Shown: positions 1 to 4,861, numbered from the stretch's first letter. The stretch: DNA of 5,018 nt from an uncultured Oscillibacter sp. (GCA_948435975.1 CAOJHG010000199.1:1-5018); one strand, 5' to 3'. Numbers and translations are program-made. Notes: generated from the letters alone by a model not told the origin.

Positions 1-157
1 TCTGGCCGGGGTCTCCCGTCAGACCATCAGCCAAATCGAGCGGGGGGACTACTCACCCTCCGTGACGCTGGCGCTGAAACTGGCGGCAATCTGCAAGGTG
101 CGGGTAGAGGACATTTTTACGTATCAGGAGGAAACAGAAGATGAAAAAGAACAGTGA
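1..157 (+). CDS. XRE/Cro-type helix-turn-helix transcriptional regulator, 3' part only
   Basis: The gene enters from the left edge; its first complete codon is at base 2 and its TGA is at 155-157, leaving 51 residues. The visible part holds the recognition helix and last helices of a small XRE DNA-binding domain: VSRQTISQIERGDYSPS, then LALKLAAICKVRVEDIF, then a short acidic tail. The pattern VSRQTI-x-x-IE-x-G-x-Y-x-PS is typical of the 65-75-residue single-domain regulators of Bacillota, so only about 20 N-terminal residues should be missing. Such proteins bind operator DNA as dimers and often control their own operon. The 3' end overlaps the next gene by 17 bp and contains its ribosome binding site, so the two are almost certainly one transcript. 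I infer that it regulates the membrane-protein pair; no operator is visible because the promoter lies outside the window. Confidence 0.9.
   Translation, partial: LAGVSRQTISQIERGDYSPSVTLALKLAAICKVRVEDIFTYQEETEDEKEQ
126..131 (+). promoter_or_regulatory. Ribosome binding site AGGAGG inside the upstream regulator gene
   Basis: AGGAGG lies 9 bases before ATG 141 and within the coding region of the XRE regulator, which ends at 157. Ribosomes finishing the regulator pass over this site, which fits translational coupling of the two products. The site supports ATG 141 as the start of the membrane protein. Confidence 0.8.
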
Positions 158-914
158 AAACCGGAAAGCCCTGCCGAAATTTCTGATAACATTGCTGGCT
201 GCGGGAGGGTTCGGAGGCGTGATCGGCTTCTTTATCGGGCTGACAAATGTGTTTGGCCTGGACGCCGCTGGGCTCTCCGATGGAGTGAGCCGCGTCCTTC
301 AAGCAGTTACGCCCTGGGGCTCCCTGGTGTGCGTCCTGCTCTTCGGAGGCGGGACCCTTTGGCTGTACCGCTCCGCTGCCCGAAAAACCGCCGTGTGGGA
401 CGGCGGGGATGAAAGCGACGCATCCCAGGAGGCAGAGAACCTTTTGAGTTGGGCAATGCTGCTGAGCGCCTTGCAGCTTCTGACGGCCCTGTTTTTCTTC
501 GCGGCGGCGGTGCATTATGAGCTTCCCCGGGCAATGTATCACTTAGCTGTGATGCTGCTCTCCAGCGGAACGGTGATTTTCGCCCAACAGAAGATTGTGG
601 ACCTGACCAAGCGCATGAACCCGGAAAAGCGGGGCAGTGTTTACGACAAAAAGTTCCAAAAGAAGTGGCTGGAAAGCTGTGACGAGTCGGAACGGCAGCA
701 GATGGGTCAGGCGGCGTACCACACATTCCTTGTGAGCAGCAAGTTTTGCTTATGGATGTGGGTGGCGCTGGTGATGCTGAATATGGTTTTCGGCTTTGGA
801 TTGATGCCCATTGCCGCAGTGCTGCTGGTTCTGGGCGTGATGCAGGGAAGCTATACGTTGGAGAGCATCCGCATTGCCAAAAAGAGCCAGATGAGACACG
901 CAGAGGGAGAGTGA
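141..914 (+). CDS. DUF3169-family integral membrane protein
   Basis: This 257-residue protein of unknown function resembles the DUF3169 family of Bacillota, usually about 220-260 residues and commonly encoded beside a small XRE regulator, as here. Hydrophobic segments at roughly 13-37, 58-76, 103-125, 130-149, 198-219 and 220-240 suggest six membrane helices. A basic N-terminus (KK, RK) precedes the first helix and there is no cleavable signal peptide. Between helices 2 and 3 is an acidic stretch (DGGDESDASQEAE, 87-99). Between helices 4 and 5 is a polar loop, about 150-195, with the family-like pattern NPEKRGSVYDKKF and KKWLESCDESE, the most conserved-looking part. No catalytic or transport motif is recognised. 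ATG 141 is supported by AGGAGG at 126-131. The family assignment comes from remembered sequence pattern, not a search. The role is unknown; the context suggests an envelope protein made together with its own regulator. Confidence 0.8.
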   Translation: MKKNSENRKALPKFLITLLAAGGFGGVIGFFIGLTNVFGLDAAGLSDGVSRVLQAVTPWGSLVCVLLFGGGTLWLYRSAARKTAVWDGGDESDASQEAENLLSWAMLLSALQLLTALFFFAAAVHYELPRAMYHLAVMLLSSGTVIFAQQKIVDLTKRMNPEKRGSVYDKKFQKKWLESCDESERQQMGQAAYHTFLVSSKFCLWMWVALVMLNMVFGFGLMPIAAVLLVLGVMQGSYTLESIRIAKKSQMRHAEGE

Positions 915-952
915 GCGCGTCCGCCTGTAGAATCCGCTTTCCCGGTTCAACA

Positions 953-1002
953 GAAAACGTCCTCTGCCGTCCAGACGTACACTGGTGACAGGGGGCGTTT
1001 TC
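953..1002. terminator. Hairpin between convergent genes, likely bidirectional terminator
   Basis: GAAAACGTCCTCTG (953-966) pairs with CAGGGGGCGTTTTC (989-1002) over 14 bp without interruption, counting two G-U pairs in plus-strand RNA. The loop is 22 nt and contains a further possible 4-bp stem (CCAG/CTGG, 971-974 and 982-985). An A run on the left arm and a T run on the right arm place a U tract at the 3' side of the stem in either direction. It sits between the stop of the DUF3169 gene (914) and the end of the minus-strand YihY gene (1054), where a shared terminator is expected. The T run lies inside the stem rather than after it, so efficiency is uncertain. Confidence 0.65.
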
Positions 1003-1053
1003 CCATTTACTGTATGGTTCTCATACAAATGAAGCATAACACACGGTATATCC

Positions 1054-1875
1054 TCAAGGCGTGTCCTTCTCCCGCCGGAGCGACAGCAAAGCCCCGTTCA
1101 GCTCTGCGCCTGTAATGAGGACATTCGCCGTCATGTAAAGCCAGATCATCAGCACAATCACCGCGCCGATGGACCCATACAGAAGGGAATATTGGGCGAT
1201 ATTCTCCACATAGAGGGCGTAAAGCCAGCTAAGCACCATCCAGGCGGCAAGCGCAGCAATCGCGCCGGGCCAGATGCTTCTCCAGGGCTGGAAGGAGTCC
1301 TGCGCCAAGGCGTATAAAAAGAACAGGGCGAAATACCCTACCAGCGCCGCCGCCGGAAAGCGCAGTCTTGCCCAAAGGGACGCCGCCGCAAGAGGAAGCC
1401 GCAGATGAACGACGGCGTAAGTAAGGAGCCGCTCCCCCACGGTCATGAGCGCCAGCGTGAGAGCAATGGTGAGAATCAGCATGACAGTATACAGCAGGGT
1501 CTTCAGCCGGTGGAGTACAGCGCGGCGGGGCGGTCCCAGGTGATACGCCGTGCGGACAGAAATAATCAGCGCGTTGGCTGCCCGCATGGGAAACCAGATG
1601 GAAAAGAGCAGCCCGAACAGCATCAGCCGCAGATTGGAAGCCTCGTTGATGTGAAGGAGATACGCCCGGATGATGTCCACGATGTCCCGGGGCAGCAGTT
1701 CTCCCAGCGCCAGGAGGATGGCGGTCACGTTCAGGCGCAGCAGGCCCAGGAGCGCACTGATAAAGATCAAAAACGGGAAGAGGGAGAAGAGGAGGTAAAA
1801 GGCCAGCGCGGCGCTTTGGATACCCACATTATGGCGGAAATAGCGCTGGGCCAGAAGGTAGGGGAGGCGAAGCAC
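1054..1875 (-). CDS. YihY/BrkB-family integral membrane protein
   Basis: From GTG 1875 the product has 273 residues, close to the usual 270-300 of the YihY/virulence factor BrkB family. Near the N-terminus is SAALAFYLLFSLFPFLIF (about 21-38), the family's aromatic Phe/Leu-rich first helix. Further helices lie near 83-107, 125-147, 172-191, 201-222 and 233-255. The C-terminal signature YGSIGAVIVLMIWLY (233-247) is followed by GAELN (256-260), both diagnostic of the family. The protein lies in the cytoplasmic membrane; its biochemical role is unsettled, and the old RNase BN label for E. coli YihY was wrong. The frame stays open upstream to a TTG at 1959. That start would add 28 residues with no family resemblance and lacks a ribosome binding site, whereas GTG 1875 has AGAAGG 8 bases upstream. 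It lies 96 bases after the ArsC-like gene with no clear terminator or promoter between, so the two may share a transcript. Confidence 0.9.
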   Translation of the reverse strand: MLRLPYLLAQRYFRHNVGIQSAALAFYLLFSLFPFLIFISALLGLLRLNVTAILLALGELLPRDIVDIIRAYLLHINEASNLRLMLFGLLFSIWFPMRAANALIISVRTAYHLGPPRRAVLHRLKTLLYTVMLILTIALTLALMTVGERLLTYAVVHLRLPLAAASLWARLRFPAAALVGYFALFFLYALAQDSFQPWRSIWPGAIAALAAWMVLSWLYALYVENIAQYSLLYGSIGAVIVLMIWLYMTANVLITGAELNGALLSLRREKDTP

Positions 1876-1883
1876 TGGACATG

Positions 1884-1889
1884 CCTTCT
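1884..1889 (-). promoter_or_regulatory. Ribosome binding site AGAAGG that decides the YihY start
   Basis: On the minus strand AGAAGG ends 8 bases before GTG 1875, with a second purine-rich AAGGA just upstream. The alternative TTG at 1959 has no comparable site. An ATG at 1883-1881 lies between the site and the GTG but is out of frame with the membrane protein. Confidence 0.65.
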
Positions 1890-1971
1890 TTCCTTGTGAA
1901 GTAGGGATTATGTTACCAGCTCCGGCGGGCAGAGTCTGACGAAGTGTGACGGTTCCCAAAAAATGTCCCGA

Positions 1972-2307
1972 TCAATCCCACTTCTCCCAAATCTCCGGAC
2001 AATAGCCTACGGTAGCCTCTCTGCCGTTGCGGACAATGGGCGTTCGAAAGAGCACCGGATTTTCCAGCAGTTTTTCTTCCTGGGCCGACGGAGAGATATA
2101 CGGCATGTATAATTCCTCGTAGGCTCTGCTGCTTGTATTCAACAGACCCTCAAATCCGATTTTTTGCTTGACGGATTGATACTCTCTGGGGGATAATCCT
2201 TTTGAGGGAAGATCAATATATTGGAACTTGATGCGGCGCTCCTTAAACCACCGCTGGGCCTTTTTGGTGTCAAAGCATTTGGACGCGCCGAAAATCTGAA
2301 TATTCAT
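1972..2307 (-). CDS. ArsC/Spx-superfamily protein (arsenate reductase family, thioredoxin fold)
   Basis: The 111-residue product matches the ArsC-like family in length and pattern. It opens with a beta strand and active-site loop, MNIQIFGASKCFDTKKAQRWF (catalytic-type Cys11), followed by ERRIKFQYIDL (23-33). A central NTSSRAY (58-64) places Arg61 near the position of E. coli ArsC Arg60. LFRTPIVRNG (86-95) holds the cis-proline loop and a conserved Arg88, and TVGYCPEIWEKW closes the protein with a second Cys103. There is no CXXC as in canonical Spx. No arsenic genes (arsR, arsB, acr3) are nearby, so true arsenate reduction is doubtful; a thiol-redox role is possible but unproven. ATG 2307 has AGGAGG at 2314-2319 with a 6-base gap. 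Composition is more AT-rich than its neighbours: I counted 145 G+C in the 300 bases 1981-2280, against 45 of 60 in a sirtuin stretch (2581-2640). This may reflect transfer or different selection. Confidence 0.88.
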   Translation of the reverse strand: MNIQIFGASKCFDTKKAQRWFKERRIKFQYIDLPSKGLSPREYQSVKQKIGFEGLLNTSSRAYEELYMPYISPSAQEEKLLENPVLFRTPIVRNGREATVGYCPEIWEKWD

Positions 2308-2328
2308 GGTCTGCCTCCTGTTCCAGAA

Positions 2329-2334
2329 TATAGT
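2329..2334 (+). promoter_or_regulatory. Candidate -10 element for the sirtuin gene
   Basis: TATAGT matches five of six consensus bases and lies 25 bases before ATG 2359. No good -35 hexamer is seen 16-18 bp upstream, which falls on the ribosome binding site and start codon of the divergent ArsC-like gene. The call therefore rests on position and the -10 alone. Confidence 0.25.
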
Positions 2335-2338
2335 TGAA

Positions 2339-2366
2339 AATAAAGGCGGGTGTTTTCTATGGACAA
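2339..2366 (-). promoter_or_regulatory. Candidate promoter for the ArsC-like gene
   Basis: On the minus strand TTGTCC (2366-2361, four of six consensus) and TTTATT (2344-2339, four of six) are separated by 16 bp. Transcription would begin near 2332, leaving a leader of about 25 bases with the AGGAGG at 2314-2319. The -35 box lies inside the first codons of the divergent sirtuin gene. The match is weak; an alternative -10, TATATT at 2332-2327, is closer to consensus but too near the start codon to leave a normal leader. Confidence 0.3.
2344..2350 (+). promoter_or_regulatory. Ribosome binding site AGGCGGG that decides the sirtuin start
   Basis: AGGCGGG precedes ATG 2359 by 8 bases. The in-frame GTG at 2350 overlaps this purine run and has no separate binding site, so ATG 2359 is preferred over the three-residue longer form. 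Confidence 0.55.
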
Positions 2367-3072
2367 AATTGCGAAGCTGAAAAACTGGGTGGACGGGGCG
2401 CGGCGCATTGTTTTCTTTGGCGGCGCAGGCGTCAGCACCGAGTCTGGCATCCCGGATTTTCGCAGCACCGGCGGACTCTATCATCAGGAGTGGAAGTATC
2501 CGCCTGAGGTCATTTTAAGCCATACCTTCTATAAAAGCAACCCCGAAGAGTTTTTCCGCTTTTACCGCACGAAAATGCTGGCGCCTGACGCAAAGCCCAA
2601 CGCCGCCCACCGGAAGCTGGCGGAGTGGGAGGCCCAGGGGAAGCTGGCTGCCGTGGTCACCCAGAACATTGACGGACTCCATCAGGCGGCGGGGAGCCGG
2701 ACTGTCTACGAGCTTCATGGCAGCGTCCATCGGAACTACTGCGAAAAATGCCGGAAGTTCTACGGCCTGGACGCCGTCCTGAACAGCACCGGCGTGCCCC
2801 GCTGCGGCTGCGGCGGTATCATCAAGCCCGACGTGGTCCTTTATGAAGAGGGCTTGGACCCGGAGACTATGGAGAACGCTGTCCGGGCCATTGCGAAGTC
2901 GGACCTGCTGATAATCGGCGGCACATCCCTGAACGTCTACCCCGCCGCCGGATTGATCCGCTATTACCAGGGAGAACGGCTGGTACTCATCAACAAATCC
3001 GCCGTGGCCCAGGACCTGAACGCGGACCTGGTCATCACGGACCCCATTGGAGAGGTTTTGGCACAGACGTGA
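2359..3072 (+). CDS. NAD-dependent protein deacylase (Sir2 family, sirtuin)
   Basis: A complete 237-residue sirtuin, normal for bacterial members. It transfers acyl groups from protein lysines to NAD+, giving deacylated protein, nicotinamide and O-acyl-ADP-ribose, in the cytoplasm. The NAD-binding GGAGVSTESGIPDFRS lies at 21-36. TQNIDGLH is at 101-108, and the general-base His120 sits in ELHGS. The structural zinc site is Cys128, Cys131, Cys149 and Cys151, the second pair being CxC. GTSLNVYPAAGL (188-199) and INKS (211-214) complete the nucleotide pocket. At the place where CobB and SIRT5 carry FYxxR, the desuccinylase-type Tyr/Arg pair, this protein reads FYRTK (68-72), with Tyr69 but Lys72. 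By that alignment it may prefer acetyl over dicarboxylic acyl groups, which is inference. It is the bacterial counterpart of cobB/npdA/srtN, but I assign no symbol. The gene stands alone on its strand, divergent from the ArsC-like gene. Confidence 0.96.
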   Translation: MDKIAKLKNWVDGARRIVFFGGAGVSTESGIPDFRSTGGLYHQEWKYPPEVILSHTFYKSNPEEFFRFYRTKMLAPDAKPNAAHRKLAEWEAQGKLAAVVTQNIDGLHQAAGSRTVYELHGSVHRNYCEKCRKFYGLDAVLNSTGVPRCGCGGIIKPDVVLYEEGLDPETMENAVRAIAKSDLLIIGGTSLNVYPAAGLIRYYQGERLVLINKSAVAQDLNADLVITDPIGEVLAQT

Positions 3073-3162
3073 CCCCGTCTGGACGGATGGAAAAACGGCG
3101 GCAGGCTGCTTGGATGGAAAATGCAGGCCAAATATCGGTTTTATGCAAAAAAATTATTTTCG

Positions 3163-3183
3163 GCCAGAATAATCTGGCGTTTT
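3163..3183 (+). terminator. Weak candidate terminator after the sirtuin gene
   Basis: GCCAGA (3163-3168) and TCTGGC (3173-3178) form a 6-bp stem with a 4-nt ATAA loop, followed by G and TTTT (3180-3183). It lies 90 bases after the sirtuin stop and ends just before the citrate synthase -35 box, a sensible place for termination. The stem and T run are short. The rest of 3073-3162 shows only a very small CCGT/ACGG hairpin (3075-3086) and a repeated decamer, with no coding signal. Confidence 0.4.
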
Positions 3184-3187
3184 GCTG

Positions 3188-3216
3188 TTGAAAATGAAGG
3201 GCGAGAATGGTAAAAT
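3188..3216 (+). promoter_or_regulatory. Sigma-A promoter for citrate synthase, with extended -10
   Basis: TTGAAA (3188-3193, five of six) and TAAAAT (3211-3216, five of six) are separated by exactly 17 bp. The -10 is preceded by TGG, an extended -10 (TGn) element. Transcription should start near 3223, giving a leader of about 82 bases before ATG 3305. I see no clear operator palindrome over the boxes. Confidence 0.8.
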
Positions 3217-3222
3217 TGCATT

Positions 3223-3304
3223 ATAGCCTGCGGCAGACCGTTTCCGTGTCTGTTGAACAGCAGAGACCCTAAAACTGCCGGCCATTCAGGAAAGGAGCCC
3301 CGCC
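3223..3304 (+). other. Citrate synthase 5' leader with competing hairpins
   Basis: The leader can fold locally as CAGAC (3234-3238) with GTCTG (3248-3252), extended inwards by CG/CG pairs around a TTTC loop. It can instead close a long-range 6-bp stem, CGGCAG (3231-3236) with CTGCCG (3275-3280), inside which CTGT (3250-3253) and ACAG (3257-3260) can pair. The first two stems share bases 3234-3236 and exclude one another. No T run follows, so this is not an obvious attenuator, and no known riboswitch class is recognised. The ribosome binding site AGGAAAGGAG (3288-3297) lies 7 bases before the start codon and outside these stems. Confidence 0.35.
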
Positions 3305-4690
3305 ATGATCTGGAAAGAAAATCGGGAAAACGCCTATTGTGAGATCACCCCCGGCATCCTGGCATTGAAAGAGCAGTGGGAAAAAAAGAACTATATCGAC
3401 CCCCAGTTGTATAAGGACTACAACGTAAAGCGGGGCCTCCGTGACGAGGATGGCCGCGGCGTGCTGACGGGCCTGACCCGAGTGGCGGAGATTCAATCCT
3501 ACAACGTGATCGCAGAACCCGGCGGGGAGCACATCACCCCTGCGGACGGCGTGCTTTACTACCGGGGCATCGACTGCCGGGAGCTGGTCCGGGGCTCTGC
3601 CAAGCGGGGCCGTTTTGCCTTTGAGGAAGCGGCCTACCTCCTGCTGTTCGGCGAACTGCCCACAAAGCAGCAGTTGAAGGATTTCTGTATCCAACTGGCG
3701 TCTTACCGGACCCTGCCGACAAACTTCTTCCGGGACGTTATTATGAAAACGCCTCCGAAGGACTTGATGAACACCATGCAGCGGGGCGTCCTTACCCTGT
3801 TCTGCCACGACGACAAGCCCAATGATACCAGTCTGGAGAACGTCCTCCGCCAAGGCCTCCAGTTGACAGCGAATATGCCGGTGCTGGCGATTTACGCATA
3901 CCAGGCGTGGCGCTACAGCCAGGGGGAAAGCCTGTTCATCCATGTCCCGCAGCCAGAACTGTCTACCGCGGAGAATTTCCTCCGGCTCCTCCGGGAAGAC
4001 CGCGCTTACACGAAACTGGAGGCCAGGACGCTGGATGTTGCCCTGGTTCTCCACGCGGACCACGGCGGCGGCAATAACTCTACATTCACAAACCATGTAG
4101 TCACCTCCTCCGGCACAGACACTTATTCTGCTATCGCGGCGGCTATGGCGTCCCTGAAGGGGCCCCGGCACGGCGGCGCAAACAGCAAGGTCATGGAGAT
4201 GATGGAGGACATCAAGACCCATGTCCGGGACTGGAACGACGAAGGCTGCGTGGGGGATTACCTGACGAAGATTTTGGACAAAAAGGCCTTTGACGGCAGC
4301 GGCCTGATCTACGGACTGGGCCACGCGGTCTATACCCAGAGCGATCCCCGCTGCGAGGTCTTCCGGGAGTACGTCCACCTTTTAGCGGAGGAAAAGGGGC
4401 TGGAACGGGAGCTGACGCTGTACAACCATGTAGAACGGGTGGGCAAGGAGCTGTTGATGAAGCGGCGGAACAAGAGCGCCATTTCCACCAACATCGACTT
4501 CTACAGCGGCTTCGTCTATGAGATGCTGGGCCTGCCAATGGAGCTGTATACGCCCCTGTTCGCCGTGGCCCGTATCGCCGGCTGGAGCGCCCACCGGATG
4601 GAAGAGCTGTCTGTAGGCGGCAAGCTGATCCGGCCCCGTTACGAGTGCGTGGAGAAACAGCGTGGCTATACGCCTATGGAAAACCGGTAA
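3305..4690 (+). CDS. gltA: Citrate synthase (citrate/2-methylcitrate synthase family)
   Basis: This 461-residue enzyme condenses acetyl-CoA with oxaloacetate to citrate in the cytoplasm, the entry to the route from oxaloacetate to 2-oxoglutarate and glutamate. All family landmarks are present. GVLYYRGIDCREL (82-94) leads into FEEAAYLLLFGELP (106-119). LHADHGGGN (249-257) carries His253, matching pig His274. GPRHGGAN (286-293) carries His289, matching His320. GLGHAVYTQSDPR (337-349) holds oxaloacetate-binding residues, and NIDFYSG (396-402) carries the catalytic Asp398, matching Asp375. ADHGGGN with NHV is closer to the eukaryote-like SDHEGGN form than to E. coli ADHEQN. The N-terminus is about 30-40 residues longer than in GltA of E. 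coli. ATG 3305 is supported by AGGAAAGGAG. The gene has its own promoter and terminator; no aconitase or isocitrate dehydrogenase gene follows. A 2-methylcitrate synthase is the main alternative, but no propionate genes are adjacent. Confidence 0.95.
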   Translation: MIWKENRENAYCEITPGILALKEQWEKKNYIDPQLYKDYNVKRGLRDEDGRGVLTGLTRVAEIQSYNVIAEPGGEHITPADGVLYYRGIDCRELVRGSAKRGRFAFEEAAYLLLFGELPTKQQLKDFCIQLASYRTLPTNFFRDVIMKTPPKDLMNTMQRGVLTLFCHDDKPNDTSLENVLRQGLQLTANMPVLAIYAYQAWRYSQGESLFIHVPQPELSTAENFLRLLREDRAYTKLEARTLDVALVLHADHGGGNNSTFTNHVVTSSGTDTYSAIAAAMASLKGPRHGGANSKVMEMMEDIKTHVRDWNDEGCVGDYLTKILDKKAFDGSGLIYGLGHAVYTQSDPRCEVFREYVHLLAEEKGLERELTLYNHVERVGKELLMKRRNKSAISTNIDFYSGFVYEMLGLPMELYTPLFAVARIAGWSAHRMEELSVGGKLIRPRYECVEKQRGYTPMENR

Positions 4691-4695
4691 ATATC

Positions 4696-4734
4696 AAGAG
4701 CTCCGGGGGGCCTGCGCAGCTTCCCGGAGCTTTT
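4696..4734 (+). terminator. Rho-independent terminator of citrate synthase
   Basis: AAGAGCTCCGGG (4696-4707) pairs with CCCGGAGCTTTT (4723-4734) over 12 bp with one G-U pair, around a 15-nt loop. The core AGCTCCGGG/CCCGGAGCT is perfect, GC-rich, and ends in a TTTT run. It begins 5 bases after the stop codon, so the citrate synthase message is most likely monocistronic and insulated from the tRNA operon. Confidence 0.88.
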
Positions 4735-4760
4735 ACGGCCCGGGCCTGACGGCGGCGTAA

Positions 4761-4800
4761 GAGAAAATTAGAGAAAATTTTGGGGAAATTGAAAATTAAG
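4761..4800 (+). promoter_or_regulatory. A-tract region upstream of the tRNA promoter (UP-like element)
   Basis: Short A/T tracts AAAATT (4763), AAAATTTT (4773), AAATT (4786) and AAAATT (4792) follow one another directly before the -35 box in otherwise GC-rich DNA. The first two are exactly 10 bp apart, about one helical turn. This resembles an UP element or curved DNA contacted by the RNA polymerase alpha C-terminal domains, as at many stable-RNA promoters. It is not an exact match to the E. coli UP consensus. Confidence 0.55.
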
Positions 4801-4801
4801 G

Positions 4802-4830
4802 TTGACAAGGCGGCTGGTTCTGGCTATAAT
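4802..4830 (+). promoter_or_regulatory. Perfect-consensus sigma-A promoter of the leucine tRNA operon
   Basis: TTGACA (4802-4807) and TATAAT (4825-4830) are separated by exactly 17 bp, so both hexamers and the spacing are ideal. Transcription should begin near 4837, about 25 bases before the first tRNA. The short leader can form a 5-bp hairpin, CAGTG (4838-4842) with CGCTG (4849-4853), followed by TTTCTT, possibly a processing signal. Such strength is usual for stable RNA. Confidence 0.93.
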
Positions 4831-4861
4831 AATCAAGCAGTGTTAAAGCGCTGTTTCTTAT

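Noticed and set aside
307..726. A 139-codon minus-strand open frame
   Set aside because: It is antisense to the DUF3169-like gene, is rich in Pro, Arg and Ser, and has no recognisable domain.
1011..1027. Small hairpin TGTATG/CATACA with a 5-nt loop
   Set aside because: It lies between the 14-bp terminator hairpin and the YihY stop, is AT-rich and only 6 bp, and has no adjoining T run in either direction.
1405..1899. A 164-codon plus-strand open frame rich in Gln, Glu and Lys
   Set aside because: It is antisense to the YihY gene, whose membrane helices and family motifs are clear; the polar composition is what antisense of hydrophobic codons produces.
1876..1971. Possible promoter for YihY (CATAAT on the minus strand near 1909-1914)
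   Set aside because: No -35 hexamer is found at 16-18 bp and there is no TGn extension; read-through from the ArsC-like gene explains expression equally well.
2308..2484. A 59-codon upstream extension of the ArsC-like frame
   Set aside because: It runs through the divergent sirtuin start, does not resemble the family, and the AGGAGG at 2314-2319 points to ATG 2307.
3269..4378. A 369-codon open frame on the minus strand opposite citrate synthase
   Set aside because: It is fully antisense to a clear citrate synthase, has no family motif or ribosome binding site that I can see, and is the usual by-product of high third-position G+C.
4737..4746. Perfect 10-bp palindrome GGCCCGGGCC
   Set aside because: It has no room for a loop and no T run, and such short palindromes are expected by chance in GC-rich DNA.
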